41,283 nucleotides of DNA from Actinomycetes bacterium. Lineage in GTDB: Bacteria > Actinomycetota > Acidimicrobiia > Acidimicrobiales > Ilumatobacteraceae. The notes beneath the pieces are model-generated. The model saw only the letters and a list, made by a program, of their open reading frames with translations, had not been told where the DNA came from and did no database searches. A program made the position numbers and the translations under genes. Where the stretch lies: NCBI GenBank assembly GCA_027491335.1, contig JAIXWJ010000045.1, positions 1 to 41,283 of the forward strand, given 5' to 3'. Numbering within the stretch: position 1 is the stretch's first letter; every line of letters starts with the position of its first letter. This document shows positions 7,288 to 15,288 of the stretch, piece after piece.

Positions 7288-8277
7288 TCAGCCGTGATGC
7301 TTGAACACGTCGGCACCGACAGCCGTGCCGGCTCGAACACTGGCCATGTTGTGCAACACCGCTCCGGTGCCCTCGGCGAGTCGGGTCATCATCTCGAAGT
7401 TCGCCACGATCGCCGCCGCGTCGACCATCGCATCGACACCCATCATCTCGGTCAGACGCTGGCGCGCGACTTCCAGTGCAGTCCGATCACCCGCGGGCGA
7501 AGTGGCCGCCAAGGCGAACTCCAGCAACGCGTCGGCATGATCGACATCGACCTTCATCGAGGCCAGATCCACCGCGATCCCGTGTGCTTTGCCGCTCCAA
7601 CTGAGCATGCCTGCGTGCGAAGACGTTCAATAATGACATTCGCGACTGAACGACACCCGGGTGGCCAGCAGTTCCATATCAACGCGCGACAGAGTTCCGC
7701 GCGTCCACTTCGGGTCCACCATTTCGGCGTCGGGGATGTACTGAGCGTCGGCCAAACTCCAGAGCTCGTCGAAGGTGCCGGGGACCGCGGTGAGAGCCTG
7801 AACGACGGCGGCGGTCTTGTCGGCCGGCGCGGCCACGGGCACCCAGTTCCACTTCGCGTCGGCCAACTCCGGTGACGGAATCCGCGACGGGCCTCGTTCG
7901 TCGTCGGTCGACAACTCTCGATCGGGAAGACCCAACGTGCGGCGCAACGAGGACGCTGCCGCCGCAACCGCGACCAGGCCGACCAGTTCGACGTACGGCA
8001 ATGCCCCGATTCGGTCGCGCACGTCCTCGTACCACTCACGGGTCACATGGGGTCGACCGCTCCCCAAGCGAGCGGCGGCGCGCAGGGCGGCCTCCGGAGC
8101 ACCCGAGAGTGCCGGCGAGGGCTCGCTAACCGCCGACCACATCGCGGAGATCGCGGCCTTCGCCAACGCGCGACGTTCCGATGCCGACCACCACGTTCCG
8201 GCCGACGAGATGGCCACCCAGGTGCGCTCGTGAGCCTCGGCGAGGTCGGGTCGCAGGGTCGCGGTCACGGTCTCCAC
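7288..8277 (-). CDS. Probable selenocysteine-containing AhpD-like (carboxymuconolactone decarboxylase-fold) protein
   Basis: Two frames usually called as separate genes (8277-7627 and 7608-7288) lie in the same phase and are split only by one TGA at 7629-7627. Read through, they give 329 aa with residue 217 at the TGA. The context is E213-C214-H-Y-[TGA]-T-S-S-H221, matching the AhpD active site E-C-x-x-C-x-x-x-H with Sec in place of the second Cys. The flanks are also family-like (MELLATRVS before; AGMLSWSGKAHGIAVDL after). The N-terminal half (about 1-150) looks like a second, degenerate copy of the fold without the motif. AhpD-fold enzymes use the CxxC pair to reduce peroxides; this one would be a thiol/selenol peroxidase or related oxidoreductase. 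A -10-like TACCGT suggests GTG 8268 as an alternative start. A point nonsense mutation or sequencing error is the main alternative. No Sec machinery is in this window. Confidence 0.75.
7593..7607 (-). promoter_or_regulatory. Candidate bacterial SECIS hairpin downstream of the TGA
   Basis: On the minus strand UGCUC-AGUUG-GAGCG forms a 5-bp stem (four Watson-Crick pairs plus one U-G) with a 5-nt loop. The loop begins 24 nt after the in-frame TGA and has G at its second position, within the loose rules for bacterial SECIS elements (short stem, G near the start of the loop, about 16-37 nt after UGA). Stems this short arise by chance, so the support is modest. Confidence 0.4.
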
Positions 8278-8306
8278 GGTAGCCCGACGTGGCGCGGGGC
8301 CACCAG

Positions 8307-8320
8307 CGATCGATCGATCG
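8307..8320. repeat. Palindromic CGAT microsatellite
   Basis: CGATCGATCGATCG, three CGAT units plus CG, abuts the stop codon of the ACT-domain gene in the short spacer before the AhpD-like gene. It is self-complementary. Function unknown. Confidence 0.8.
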
Positions 8321-8740
8321 TCAGATCACCAAGCCGCCGGCGCGCCACGCATCCATGGCCGCGGCCGCCGACTGCCGCCTCACCAAGAAGTAGTCGGTGT
8401 CGTAGGTCGACACCGCGAAGACACTGATCGCCGCCTCGGCGAGAAGAGTCGAACATCTGCTGAGAATTCCCGTTAGGGCGAAGTCGAGAGTGCTCACGAT
8501 TCCGAACGCTGTCCAAGGGCCCTCCAACGATGTGAACTCGGGGTGAGCGTTCACGGCGGAAACGATCGAAATCTCGGACGCGGTCCGCGAGATGGTCCAG
8601 AAGTCCGGAGACCTTCGACCCACCTCCTCGATCAAGGTCGGAGACAGTGATTCGACCTTGGCGACCCAGTAGTCGCCGGCGAGCTCGTGCAGTTCGATCG
8701 CTGCTGACTCATGTTCGGGCACGATGATTCCCACCTTCAC
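8321..8740 (-). CDS. ACT domain-containing protein (COG3603-like)
   Basis: 139 aa from GTG 8740, preceded by GGAG at 5-6 nt; the frame is open further upstream but the extension looks like non-coding sequence. It resembles the small tandem-ACT proteins of the COG3603/CASTOR-like group: an N-terminal part (ELAGDYWVAKVES), a middle segment (SIVSAVNAHPEFTSLEGPWT) and a C-terminal half with the family's hydrophobic pattern (LTGILSRCSTLLAEAAISVF, then STYDTDYFLVR). ACT domains bind amino acids and act as sensors; the ligand here is not predictable. The downstream AhpD-like gene starts 43 bp away on the same strand and may be partly co-transcribed. Confidence 0.8.
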   Translation of the reverse strand: MKVGIIVPEHESAAIELHELAGDYWVAKVESLSPTLIEEVGRRSPDFWTISRTASEISIVSAVNAHPEFTSLEGPWTAFGIVSTLDFALTGILSRCSTLLAEAAISVFAVSTYDTDYFLVRRQSAAAAMDAWRAGGLVI

Positions 8741-8812
8741 ACTCCGGCGTCGACCCGCCCACGTGATCGTCGAATGTACCCGAGAGCGGACGATGCAAGG
8801 GCGTCCTCTCGA

Positions 8813-8818
8813 TAGCGT
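8813..8818 (+). promoter_or_regulatory. -10 element of the DJ-1/PfpI gene
   Basis: TAGCGT lies 8 nt before ATG 8827, slightly longer than at the other leaderless starts. Confidence 0.38.
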
Positions 8819-8826
8819 TCGAACGC

Positions 8827-9465
8827 ATGCCCACCGTTGGTTTGGTCCTCTATCCACGATTCACGGCTTTGGACATTGTCGGCCCGTTCCAAACGTTGGT
8901 CGACGTCCCCGGACTTGACGTGTTCTTCGTGGCCGCACAGAAAGGTCCGGTGGTCGACCACACGGGCAAGTTGATTCTCGAGGCGACCAGATCGTTCGAC
9001 GAGATCGATGCGCTCGATGTGCTGGTCGTCCCCGGTGGGTTCGCCGACCGAGACATCGACGACACGAATGATGTGGTCGCATTCATCCGCCGGATTCATC
9101 CCACCACCACATGGACGACGAGTGTTTGCACCGGTTCCATCTTCTTGGCCCATGCGGGAGTTCTGGATGGAATCACCGCGACGACGCACTGGGCTTCCTA
9201 CGAACGGCTACGGAGCCTCGGTGCGGTACCCACCGAGCAGCGTGTGGTTCGATCGGGCAAGATCATCACGGCCGCCGGGGTTTCTTCAGGCATCGACATG
9301 GGCCTCGTTCTGGTCGCGGCTCTCGAGAGCGAGGACATGGCCAAATTGATCCAACTCGCGATCGAGTACGACCCGCAGCCACCGTTCGATTCGGGTTCTC
9401 CATCGAAGGTCAGTCCCGAGTTCAAACAATTCGCTCTGAGCATCTTCGACGATCCCGGTCGGTGA
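8827..9465 (+). CDS. DJ-1/PfpI family protein (isonitrile hydratase-like)
   Basis: A 212-aa cytoplasmic class I glutamine-amidotransferase-like protein. It starts VGLVLYPRFTALDIVGPFQT, the usual first strand and helix with the conserved acidic residue (D17), then VLVVPGG (about 63-69) and the nucleophile elbow SVCTGSIFLAHAGVLDG with Cys101. The segment ATTHW after the elbow matches the isonitrile hydratase/transcriptional-regulator branch rather than deglycase DJ-1. There is no AraC HTH domain. Substrate uncertain: isonitrile hydratase is the closest named activity, but many members are unassigned. It is divergent from the ACT-domain gene with an 86-bp gap. Confidence 0.88.
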   Translation: MPTVGLVLYPRFTALDIVGPFQTLVDVPGLDVFFVAAQKGPVVDHTGKLILEATRSFDEIDALDVLVVPGGFADRDIDDTNDVVAFIRRIHPTTTWTTSVCTGSIFLAHAGVLDGITATTHWASYERLRSLGAVPTEQRVVRSGKIITAAGVSSGIDMGLVLVAALESEDMAKLIQLAIEYDPQPPFDSGSPSKVSPEFKQFALSIFDDPGR

Positions 9466-9544
9466 AGAACGAAGTTTGGTACTCCTACCCACGATGAGGA
9501 GACCTCGCATTCTTCGAGCGATACGCGCATGAGACAGGATTCAG

Positions 9545-9617
9545 CGCCCCCGGCAGGGATCGAACCTGCGACCTGCGGTTTAGGAAACCGTTGCTCTATC
9601 CACTGAGCTACGGAGGC
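9545..9617 (-). tRNA. tRNA-Arg (anticodon CCT)
   Basis: On the minus strand a 73-nt cloverleaf: acceptor GCCTCCG pairs with CGGGGGC (one G-U), the D arm contains TAGCTCAGTGGATAGAG, the anticodon loop is TTCCTAA with anticodon CCT, and the T arm has GTTCGATCC. The 3' CCA is not encoded. It decodes AGG, a rare arginine codon in GC-rich actinobacteria. Confidence 0.95.
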
Positions 9618-9817
9618 GGTTGTTGGTCCGAAGTTCGCCGCCACACCTCGCGACATCAGTGTGGAGGTTACTGGAGCGAGCTCACAGTGGAAAGGCTCCG
9701 CCGAAATCGCTGTCATGCTGGTGAAACACGCCTTCACCCATTCCTGGCCATCCGAAAGCAACCGCACCAGCGTTTACGAGCGCGATTTGTTCTACGGCTT
9801 CCGTAACGGTCGTTGTG

Positions 9818-12607
9818 TCATGTTCGGCTCAAGCGACGACGTGAAACACGACTTAGTGCGACGCCGCACAACAACAACATCATGATGGGCCACAGTCGAT
9901 GCGATGAACCAGTTGCCGGCAAAGTAACGGCTTCGACACTGATCGGTTGTTTGAAACCGATTCCACTGACTGGTGCGTACACCGCGAGAGTGTGATTGCC
10001 AGCAGTGAGACCGGCCGGAATGTTCCCGGTCAACGTGACAAAACCTTGGGCGTCGGCATAACCCGACCCAATGACTTGCGGTGTCGACGCGACAATGAGT
10101 TGCACAAACTCGCCTGGCACGAAACCACCAAAAGTGACACTCACTTCACCACCAGCCGACAAGGAATTGTCCGCAACGATGGGCGTGCTGGCCATCGGCA
10201 AAGCAACCACAACCGATACGGCCGGAGGGGCAACCGTTGGTGGAGTCGTCGGAGCAACCGCCGTCCACTGAGCGTAAAGAGTGATGTCCTCCGTCACGCC
10301 TGGTGAATACGGGAAGGACAGCACAGTTCCATCCTCGGTTGCCGACCATCCAGCAAAGGAATAACCCATGCGAGAAGGAGCATCTGGTGCTTCCGAAATT
10401 GCACCACCAGTTACGAATGAAACAGCAGATACAGCCGAGCCACCCGTCGCGTCCAATGCGACGGAATAGGTATTCGGATTCCACTTCGCATAAAGGGTCG
10501 CGTCGTTGTCAAATGCCCATCGAGTGACAGGGCCCCTATTCCAATCCCAATAGTGAGGAGAGTCATACCACGCATCGAATGAGTAACCAGTACGCGTTGG
10601 AGGAACAGGAAACGCGATCACCTCACCCACCGCACTACCTGGCGCAACTTCGGATCCACCTGTCGCGTCGTAGGTGACAACCGCCGTTTTCGGTGTGTAG
10701 TTGGGATACAACGTCACGCTGGCTGAACCGGCCACAGTCAAAGGGAACGTGGCGTCCGGCCCACCTTCAGTAGTCGACCAGCCCACCCAGTTGTATGCAC
10801 GTTTTGGAGCGAAGAACGGTCGGTTGTCAAAAGTGATGGGGCCATTAAAGGTGACTGAACTCAGAGACCGGTTGTATTGAAAGGCCTCGCCGCCGTTCTG
10901 GATGCTCAGGCGAGAAGCAATTCGGGGTTCAAAAATCACCGTCTGGAGTGGAGTATTAACGAATGCACTACCTTCAACGTATTCAACTGTTCCTGGGATC
11001 GAAACGGTCGTCAAAGCCGTCGTATCGAACGAACCACCAATGATCTCCTTCAAGCCAGTTGGCAAATCTATTGATGTGAACTTTGTGTTCTTGAATGCGT
11101 AATAGCCGATTTTCCTCAGTTGGCTGTTGGCTTCAAAGACGACACTCGTGATGTTTCGGTTTTCGAAAGTTCCCCATCCACCAATCTCAACGACATCGGC
11201 AGGAATCGTGATTTGTCCTGCACAATCGTCTGTTGACGACGTCACCACATAATCCACGGATCTGAAGGAACCTCCCAATGAACACTCCGTGACTGTGACG
11301 ACTTTGGCGGTCCATTTGGGATACAACGTGACGGTGGTGGAAGCTGCGACGGTCTGAGGGAATGTGATGATTGGCCCGCCCTCGCTAAGAGACCACCCCG
11401 TCCAATTGAAGTTTTCTTTGCTGATCTCACCCAGACCGTTCAACACAACTGGGCCACCAAAGGTGACAGAGCGGAGGTTGGGACTGCCATTGAAAGCGCC
11501 CGAGATAGAAAGATTCTGTGCCACTCGAGATGCAAAGGTCACGGTTTCAAGTTCATTGCTGCCAAACGCGCCGCCCTCGATGTACTCGATTGTTCCAGGA
11601 ATCGAAACAGTTGCCATTTTGTGGTTAGCAAAGGCGCCACCAATAATCTCTTTCAAGCTGGGAGGAAAATCAATTGAAGTGATCTGCGTGCTTGCAAATG
11701 CGTAATAGCCGATTTTCTTGAGTTGGCTGTTGGCTTCAAAGACGACACTCGTGATGTTTTTGTTTTGAAAAACTCCCCATCCACCAATCTCTTTTACATC
11801 AGAAGGAATCGTGACTACTCCAGCACAATCATTGGTTGCTGATGTCACGACAGATTCCACGGACGTGAAAGATCCTCCTAAAGAGCATCCGGTTACCGTT
11901 GTGATTTTCTCTCGCCACTTGGGATACAAAGTGACGCTCTCAGATGCCGCCACCGTCAAGGGGAATTGCACAATCGGCCCATCGACACTTGCAGACCATC
12001 CCGCCCATACAAGCGGCTGCATTTCTTTGGGAGCACGTAACTCCGTGTTGACCACAAGTGGACCTGAGAAGGTCACTGAACTCAGGTTGGAGCTGTTCTG
12101 AAACGCTCGGTAGTCCATTGTGAGACTGGAAGCAGTTCGGGGTGCGAAAACCACGGTCGTGAGATTGGTGTTGCCCTGAAACGATCCTTGACCGATTTCA
12201 TTGACCGTTCCCGGAATGGTAACGGACGTGAATCTGGCGTTGGTGAAGGCACCGCCGCCAATGAACTGTAGACCGTCTGGCAAAACCAACGATGAAATTG
12301 TTGAAAACTCCGCCGCGTAAACATCGATTCTCGTTAATTGACTGTTGGCCTCGAAGTTGACACTCCCTAGTTGTTTGTTCGCAAAAGCATGCGAAGCGAT
12401 TCGGGTCACGCTCGCAGGAATCGTGACATCTCCGACACAGTTAGAAGTAGACGATGTCAGCACGTTGTTTTGGATGCGGAAGGTGCCACTGACTGAACAT
12501 GCAATGTCCTGAGCGTTTGCTTTTGCCGGGCTCGCAACAAAACAAGCCGCGAAGAGCACGGCAACCGTGAGAATCAGACGCTGGAGGCGATGGGAATGTG
12601 ACTTCAT
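9818..12607 (-). CDS. LPxTG cell-wall-anchored surface protein with BspA-type leucine-rich and Listeria-Bacteroides repeats
   Basis: 929 aa. A signal peptide (LILTVAVLFAACFVASPAKA, cleavage near ANA-Q) precedes three related units of about 200 aa. Each unit starts C-S-x-x-G-x-F, has BspA-type LRR_5 strands (VTIPASVTRIASHAFANK, SVVFEANSQL, TVSIPGT) and ends in an InlB/Flg_new-like GW...VTLYPKW motif. Two further Flg_new repeats (YDATGGS, LDATGGS), a Pro/Thr linker, an Ig-like domain and a C-terminal LPATG sorting signal with hydrophobic helix and RRR tail follow. It should be linked to the wall by a sortase and expose its LRRs for adhesion; no sortase is in the window. ATG 12607 is chosen because TACGGT lies 6 nt upstream. 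The gene is visibly AT-richer than its neighbours, suggesting acquisition. It is divergent from a TetR gene, its likely regulator. Confidence 0.88.
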   Translation of the reverse strand: MKSHSHRLQRLILTVAVLFAACFVASPAKANAQDIACSVSGTFRIQNNVLTSSTSNCVGDVTIPASVTRIASHAFANKQLGSVNFEANSQLTRIDVYAAEFSTISSLVLPDGLQFIGGGAFTNARFTSVTIPGTVNEIGQGSFQGNTNLTTVVFAPRTASSLTMDYRAFQNSSNLSSVTFSGPLVVNTELRAPKEMQPLVWAGWSASVDGPIVQFPLTVAASESVTLYPKWREKITTVTGCSLGGSFTSVESVVTSATNDCAGVVTIPSDVKEIGGWGVFQNKNITSVVFEANSQLKKIGYYAFASTQITSIDFPPSLKEIIGGAFANHKMATVSIPGTIEYIEGGAFGSNELETVTFASRVAQNLSISGAFNGSPNLRSVTFGGPVVLNGLGEISKENFNWTGWSLSEGGPIITFPQTVAASTTVTLYPKWTAKVVTVTECSLGGSFRSVDYVVTSSTDDCAGQITIPADVVEIGGWGTFENRNITSVVFEANSQLRKIGYYAFKNTKFTSIDLPTGLKEIIGGSFDTTALTTVSIPGTVEYVEGSAFVNTPLQTVIFEPRIASRLSIQNGGEAFQYNRSLSSVTFNGPITFDNRPFFAPKRAYNWVGWSTTEGGPDATFPLTVAGSASVTLYPNYTPKTAVVTYDATGGSEVAPGSAVGEVIAFPVPPTRTGYSFDAWYDSPHYWDWNRGPVTRWAFDNDATLYAKWNPNTYSVALDATGGSAVSAVSFVTGGAISEAPDAPSRMGYSFAGWSATEDGTVLSFPYSPGVTEDITLYAQWTAVAPTTPPTVAPPAVSVVVALPMASTPIVADNSLSAGGEVSVTFGGFVPGEFVQLIVASTPQVIGSGYADAQGFVTLTGNIPAGLTAGNHTLAVYAPVSGIGFKQPISVEAVTLPATGSSHRLWPIMMLLLCGVALSRVSRRRLSRT
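11098..11790 (-). repeat. Near-identical internal duplication in the surface protein gene
   Basis: A stretch of about 90 bp starting at 11098 recurs at 11701 with few changes, a shift of 603 bp (201 codons), the length of one LRR/Flg_new unit. DNA-level identity at this spot is higher than over the units as a whole, which points to recent duplication or gene conversion between units 2 and 3. Confidence 0.75.
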
Positions 12608-12613
12608 ACGCCA

Positions 12614-12619
12614 ACCGTA
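12614..12619 (-). promoter_or_regulatory. -10 element of the surface protein gene
   Basis: On the minus strand TACGGT lies 6 nt before ATG 12607. The inverted repeat at 12624-12647 covers the -35 position. Confidence 0.45.
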
Positions 12620-12623
12620 CACA

Positions 12624-12647
12624 TTATTAGAGGCTTTTGTCTAATAA
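12624..12647. promoter_or_regulatory. TetR-type operator candidate (inverted repeat)
   Basis: TTATTAGA and TCTAATAA form a perfect inverted repeat with 8-bp arms and an 8-bp spacer. A further half-site-like ATTAGAGG follows at 12650-12657, echoing ATTAGAGG at 12626-12633. It overlaps the expected -35 region of the surface protein gene and lies about 70 bp before the tetR start, where a divergent TetR repressor would act. Confidence 0.6.
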
Positions 12648-12701
12648 AATTAGAGGAACTTCTATGTTTTTCCACGCCTCGTTCGCAAGAAGGGTTCCCT
12701 C

Positions 12702-12707
12702 TACAAT
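12702..12707 (+). promoter_or_regulatory. -10 element of tetR
   Basis: TACAAT, close to the consensus TATAAT, lies 11 nt before ATG 12719. This leaves at most a very short leader and no clear Shine-Dalgarno sequence. Confidence 0.4.
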
Positions 12708-12718
12708 CTGGATTCCTT

Positions 12719-13330
12719 ATGGCAACCCCCCCACGGCAGGCTCGAAGTATCGCCACGGAACAGAGAATGCTCGATGCCGCCGAGAGGCTCCTGAAAGGTG
12801 GAGACTCCCGGCAGGTCACTCTCGAGAACGTCGTCAAGCTCTCCGGCGCATCAACGGGTTCCTTTTACGCCCGATTCGGAAGTGTGGAGGGCCTCTTCGA
12901 AGCGCTGAAAGTCCGCTACCGCGAGGCGATCTATCAGACGACCATTGTCGAAGGTTTGGAGAAGGCCCTTCAAGAACCTGACCTGAGAGGTTCCCTCCAT
13001 CAAGGATTCAAAGTAGTGATTGAGCTGGCACACCGAGAGAGAAACGCGATCTCGTATTTCATCGCACATCCCGCCATCGATCGTGCGGAGCAACTCGAGC
13101 AGAGAAAATTCATTGTTGGCTCGATGCACAAGATTCTGCAACAACACCGCGGGGAAGTTGCACGAAAAGACCTTCGTCGTGCGAGCGAAAACATTTCACG
13201 AATCGCCTATGCAGTGTGGATGCAAGTCGCGTTACAGGAGCCAAGTGAGTTCATGGGCCGCAAAACTTCGCTATCGAGCGTGATCGACATCACCACAGAG
13301 ATGGCTTACGCGTACCTGACAACCGAGTAG
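12719..13330 (+). CDS. TetR/AcrR family transcriptional regulator
   Basis: 203 aa. The N-terminal TetR_N domain has the typical helix 1 (TEQRMLDAAERLLKGGD) and helix-turn-helix VTLENVVKLSGASTGSFYAR (about residues 38-57), followed by F-G-S-V-E-G-L-F. The C-terminal ligand domain (about 70-203) is all-helical and specific to this protein (IELAHRERNAISYFIAHPAI). It would bind DNA as a dimer and repress until a ligand binds. The gene is divergent from the LPxTG surface protein, with a palindrome between them that fits its operator, so control of the surface protein and of itself is the simplest model. The ligand cannot be read from sequence. Confidence 0.9.
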   Translation: MATPPRQARSIATEQRMLDAAERLLKGGDSRQVTLENVVKLSGASTGSFYARFGSVEGLFEALKVRYREAIYQTTIVEGLEKALQEPDLRGSLHQGFKVVIELAHRERNAISYFIAHPAIDRAEQLEQRKFIVGSMHKILQQHRGEVARKDLRRASENISRIAYAVWMQVALQEPSEFMGRKTSLSSVIDITTEMAYAYLTTE

Positions 13331-13780
13331 TCGTTCCAAACGCTTACTGGAACCCCATCCAGTACCCCACCAGAACCGGGTTTCGGCATTACTCACCAGC
13401 CTCACGGAGGCAAGAGTCGCCGACGCCAATTCGTTTCGTTCGTCCGAGACGTTGGCGAAGGTCACTGCCACTAGCTCATGCACACATTGAACGATGCCGC
13501 GCCAACACCACGAGATCGGTGTCGCCACCGGTGGTTGGCAACGTGCAAATTTCGGTGCTCAGCATGATCCCTCTTCCGCTCTGGGGTGTTGTGTCACCCT
13601 GGGCGACCACAATGGGCCCGACTGGTCCTCCCGGCCCCGAAGGCGCACACTTCGGCGCGTTCGATGCGTTCCTTCTTGCGACAACCCATTCAGAGGATCC
13701 GAGGGACCCGGCCCGATGACGATCCGCCAACCGCTCCGCACGAGAAAGGTGGCAAGGCCGGGAGCAATGGAGGAAACAAC
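13331..13780. other. 450-bp stretch without a supported gene
   Basis: Open frames exist on both strands (for example minus 13271-13528 and 13476-13730) but none has a recognisable start context, domain or family-like pattern. On the minus strand two frames abut near 13480-13530 and could be parts of a decayed gene, but I recognise no product. Only the last 20 bp have a clear role, holding the GGAGG ribosome-binding site of the next gene. Confidence 0.5.
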
Positions 13781-14404
13781 ATGGACACGCCCATCAACCC
13801 GTTCGCCTTTTTCGACGATCCGCCCTCGCCGGAGTCATTGCCCGACGATGCCCGTTGGGGGTTCACCCGCTCCGGCCTGCTCGGAATCCGACACCACATG
13901 CATTGGATTCCCGGAACCCGTGGCTTTTCGCGCACGTACGTCGCAACGCGCTGGCCCGGCCTCGACTGGAACATCGCGACACTCACCCTTCGAACCGCTC
14001 GCGTGTTCACGGCCGATCCCAGTCACTTCTCCGGAATGAAGATCGACGAGCGGGTGAAGGAATTCCACATCCTGTTCGACGGAACGTGGCGGGTGATTCA
14101 CCACGACGGCAAGGTGCGCACGGGCGGCCCGCTCACCGAGAAGCAGAAGGCGAGCATCGGATGGACCGCCGCCGATTTGGTTGAGGAGAGCGAAGACGAC
14201 GAAGAGTACGACGACGAGAACGACGACGATATGGCCGAATCCGATCCCGTGAGCGAAACCGAGTCACCCGTCGACGAATCGACCGGTGGCGCCGTCACCG
14301 TCACGGTCGAGCCGAACCTCCTCGAGACTCGCGAAGGTCGGCGACTGCTGGCGCGCATGATTCTCGAAGGCCTGCGACCCCGCAAGCAACCGCCAACAAG
14401 GTGA
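13781..14404 (+). CDS. Hypothetical protein with acidic C-terminal region, 207 aa
   Basis: The start ATG 13781 (MDTPINPFAFFDDP) is set by a strong GGAGG 7 nt upstream; the frame remains open further 5' but that part does not look coding. The N-terminal 135 residues are compact and aromatic-rich (RWGFTRSGLLGIRHHMHWIP, GLDWNIATLTLRTARVF, FHILFDGTWRVIHHDGK). Then comes a very acidic, low-complexity segment (EESEDDEEYDDENDDDMAES, about 138-157), and the C terminus ends in a basic helix (RRLLARMILEGLRPRKQPP). No signal peptide or TM. Its stop is 9 bp from the convergent tryptophan dioxygenase stop. Function unknown to me. Confidence 0.7.
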   Translation: MDTPINPFAFFDDPPSPESLPDDARWGFTRSGLLGIRHHMHWIPGTRGFSRTYVATRWPGLDWNIATLTLRTARVFTADPSHFSGMKIDERVKEFHILFDGTWRVIHHDGKVRTGGPLTEKQKASIGWTAADLVEESEDDEEYDDENDDDMAESDPVSETESPVDESTGGAVTVTVEPNLLETREGRRLLARMILEGLRPRKQPPTR

Positions 14405-14413
14405 CCACGACCT

Positions 14414-15238
14414 TCACAGGTCGGTGCGCAGACTCCAGAGTTCGGGGAACAAGACCACGTCCAACATGCGACGCAAATAGGACACGCCACTGGTGCCGCC
14501 GGTACCGGTCTTGTTGCCGATCACTCGCTCGACGGTGGTGAGGTGACGGAATCGCCACAACCGGAAGGCGTCCTCCAGGTCCACCAACTCCTCGGCGAGT
14601 TGGTAGAGGTTCCAATGCTTGTCCGGATCGCGGTACACCTCGGCCCACGCGCGTTCGACGGCTTCGGAGGCAACGCGGGGCTGACGCCAGTCGCGGTTCA
14701 ATTGGTCAGGCGGCACTTCCAATCCGGCGCGGGACATCATGCGCAGAGCCTCGTCGTACAACGACGGCGAACCCCAAACATCCTCTACTTGACGGAGAAT
14801 CTCGGGCGTGTGGCGATGCGGTTCAAGCATGGTTGCGCTCTTGTTGCCGAGAACGAACTCGATGCACCGATACTGCCAACTCTGGAAGCCACTGCTGTTC
14901 GACAGGTACGGCCGGATCGCGCTGTATTCGGACGGAGTCATCGTCGCCAACACGTCCCATGCGTGAACCAGTTGTTCCATGATGCGCGACACCCGCGCCA
15001 GAGTCTTGAACGCCGGCGCCGAACGATCCGCGGCCACGTGGCCGACGGCCGAACGCAGCTCGTGCAGCATCAACTTCATCCACAGTTCGCTCGTCTGATG
15101 CTGGATGATGAACAGCATCTCGTTGTGATCGGGCGACAACGGGGTTTGAGCGTTCAGAATTCGATCGAGTTGCAGGTAGTCGCCGTAACTCATGTCGGCG
15201 GAGAAGTCGAGACGCGCCCCTTCGTACTTGTCGTTCAC
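14414..15238 (-). CDS. kynA: Tryptophan 2,3-dioxygenase
   Basis: 274 aa, the family's usual length. Heme enzyme that opens the indole ring of L-tryptophan with O2 to give N-formylkynurenine, the first step of the kynurenine pathway, in the cytoplasm. Diagnostic motifs are [49 protein letters not shown] and, near the C terminus, [20 protein letters not shown], which holds the proximal heme histidine and the substrate-binding GTGGTSG loop. GTG 15238 is taken as the start because it precedes the conserved N terminus and overlaps the stop of a 17-codon leader ORF as GTGA. Kynurenine formamidase and kynureninase genes are absent from this window. Divergent from an aldehyde dehydrogenase gene. Confidence 0.95.
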   Translation of the reverse strand: MNDKYEGARLDFSADMSYGDYLQLDRILNAQTPLSPDHNEMLFIIQHQTSELWMKLMLHELRSAVGHVAADRSAPAFKTLARVSRIMEQLVHAWDVLATMTPSEYSAIRPYLSNSSGFQSWQYRCIEFVLGNKSATMLEPHRHTPEILRQVEDVWGSPSLYDEALRMMSRAGLEVPPDQLNRDWRQPRVASEAVERAWAEVYRDPDKHWNLYQLAEELVDLEDAFRLWRFRHLTTVERVIGNKTGTGGTSGVSYLRRMLDVVLFPELWSLRTDL

Positions 15239-15288
15239 GGCTGACCGACCTCGAAGACCGTGCCCGCGAGAATCACCGATGTCGTCAT
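15235..15288 (-). CDS. 17-codon upstream leader ORF coupled to tryptophan dioxygenase
   Basis: On the minus strand GGGAGG (15299-15294) stands 5 nt before ATG 15288, one of the best ribosome-binding sites in the window. It opens a short frame, [17 protein letters not shown], whose TGA stop overlaps the GTG start of the dioxygenase (GTGA). The dioxygenase GTG itself has only a weak Shine-Dalgarno sequence, so its translation may depend on ribosomes finishing the short ORF. The peptide has no tryptophan codon, so classical attenuation is not suggested. It could also be the remnant of a longer gene. A chance ORF is the alternative. Confidence 0.45.
   Translation of the reverse strand: MTTSVILAGTVFEVGQP

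Noticed and set aside
9720-9738. Hairpin GGTGAA/TTCACC downstream of the surface protein gene as terminator
   Set aside because: No T run on either strand and about 80 bp from the stop; possible but unsupported.
9545-13330. Genomic island integrated at tRNA-Arg
   Set aside because: The AT-richer block lies on the 5' side of the tRNA rather than the usual 3' end, there is no integrase, and I see no repeated tRNA end; only the composition shift remains.
13271-13730. Minus-strand frames as a decayed gene
   Set aside because: No recognisable product and no start context; not enough to call a pseudogene.
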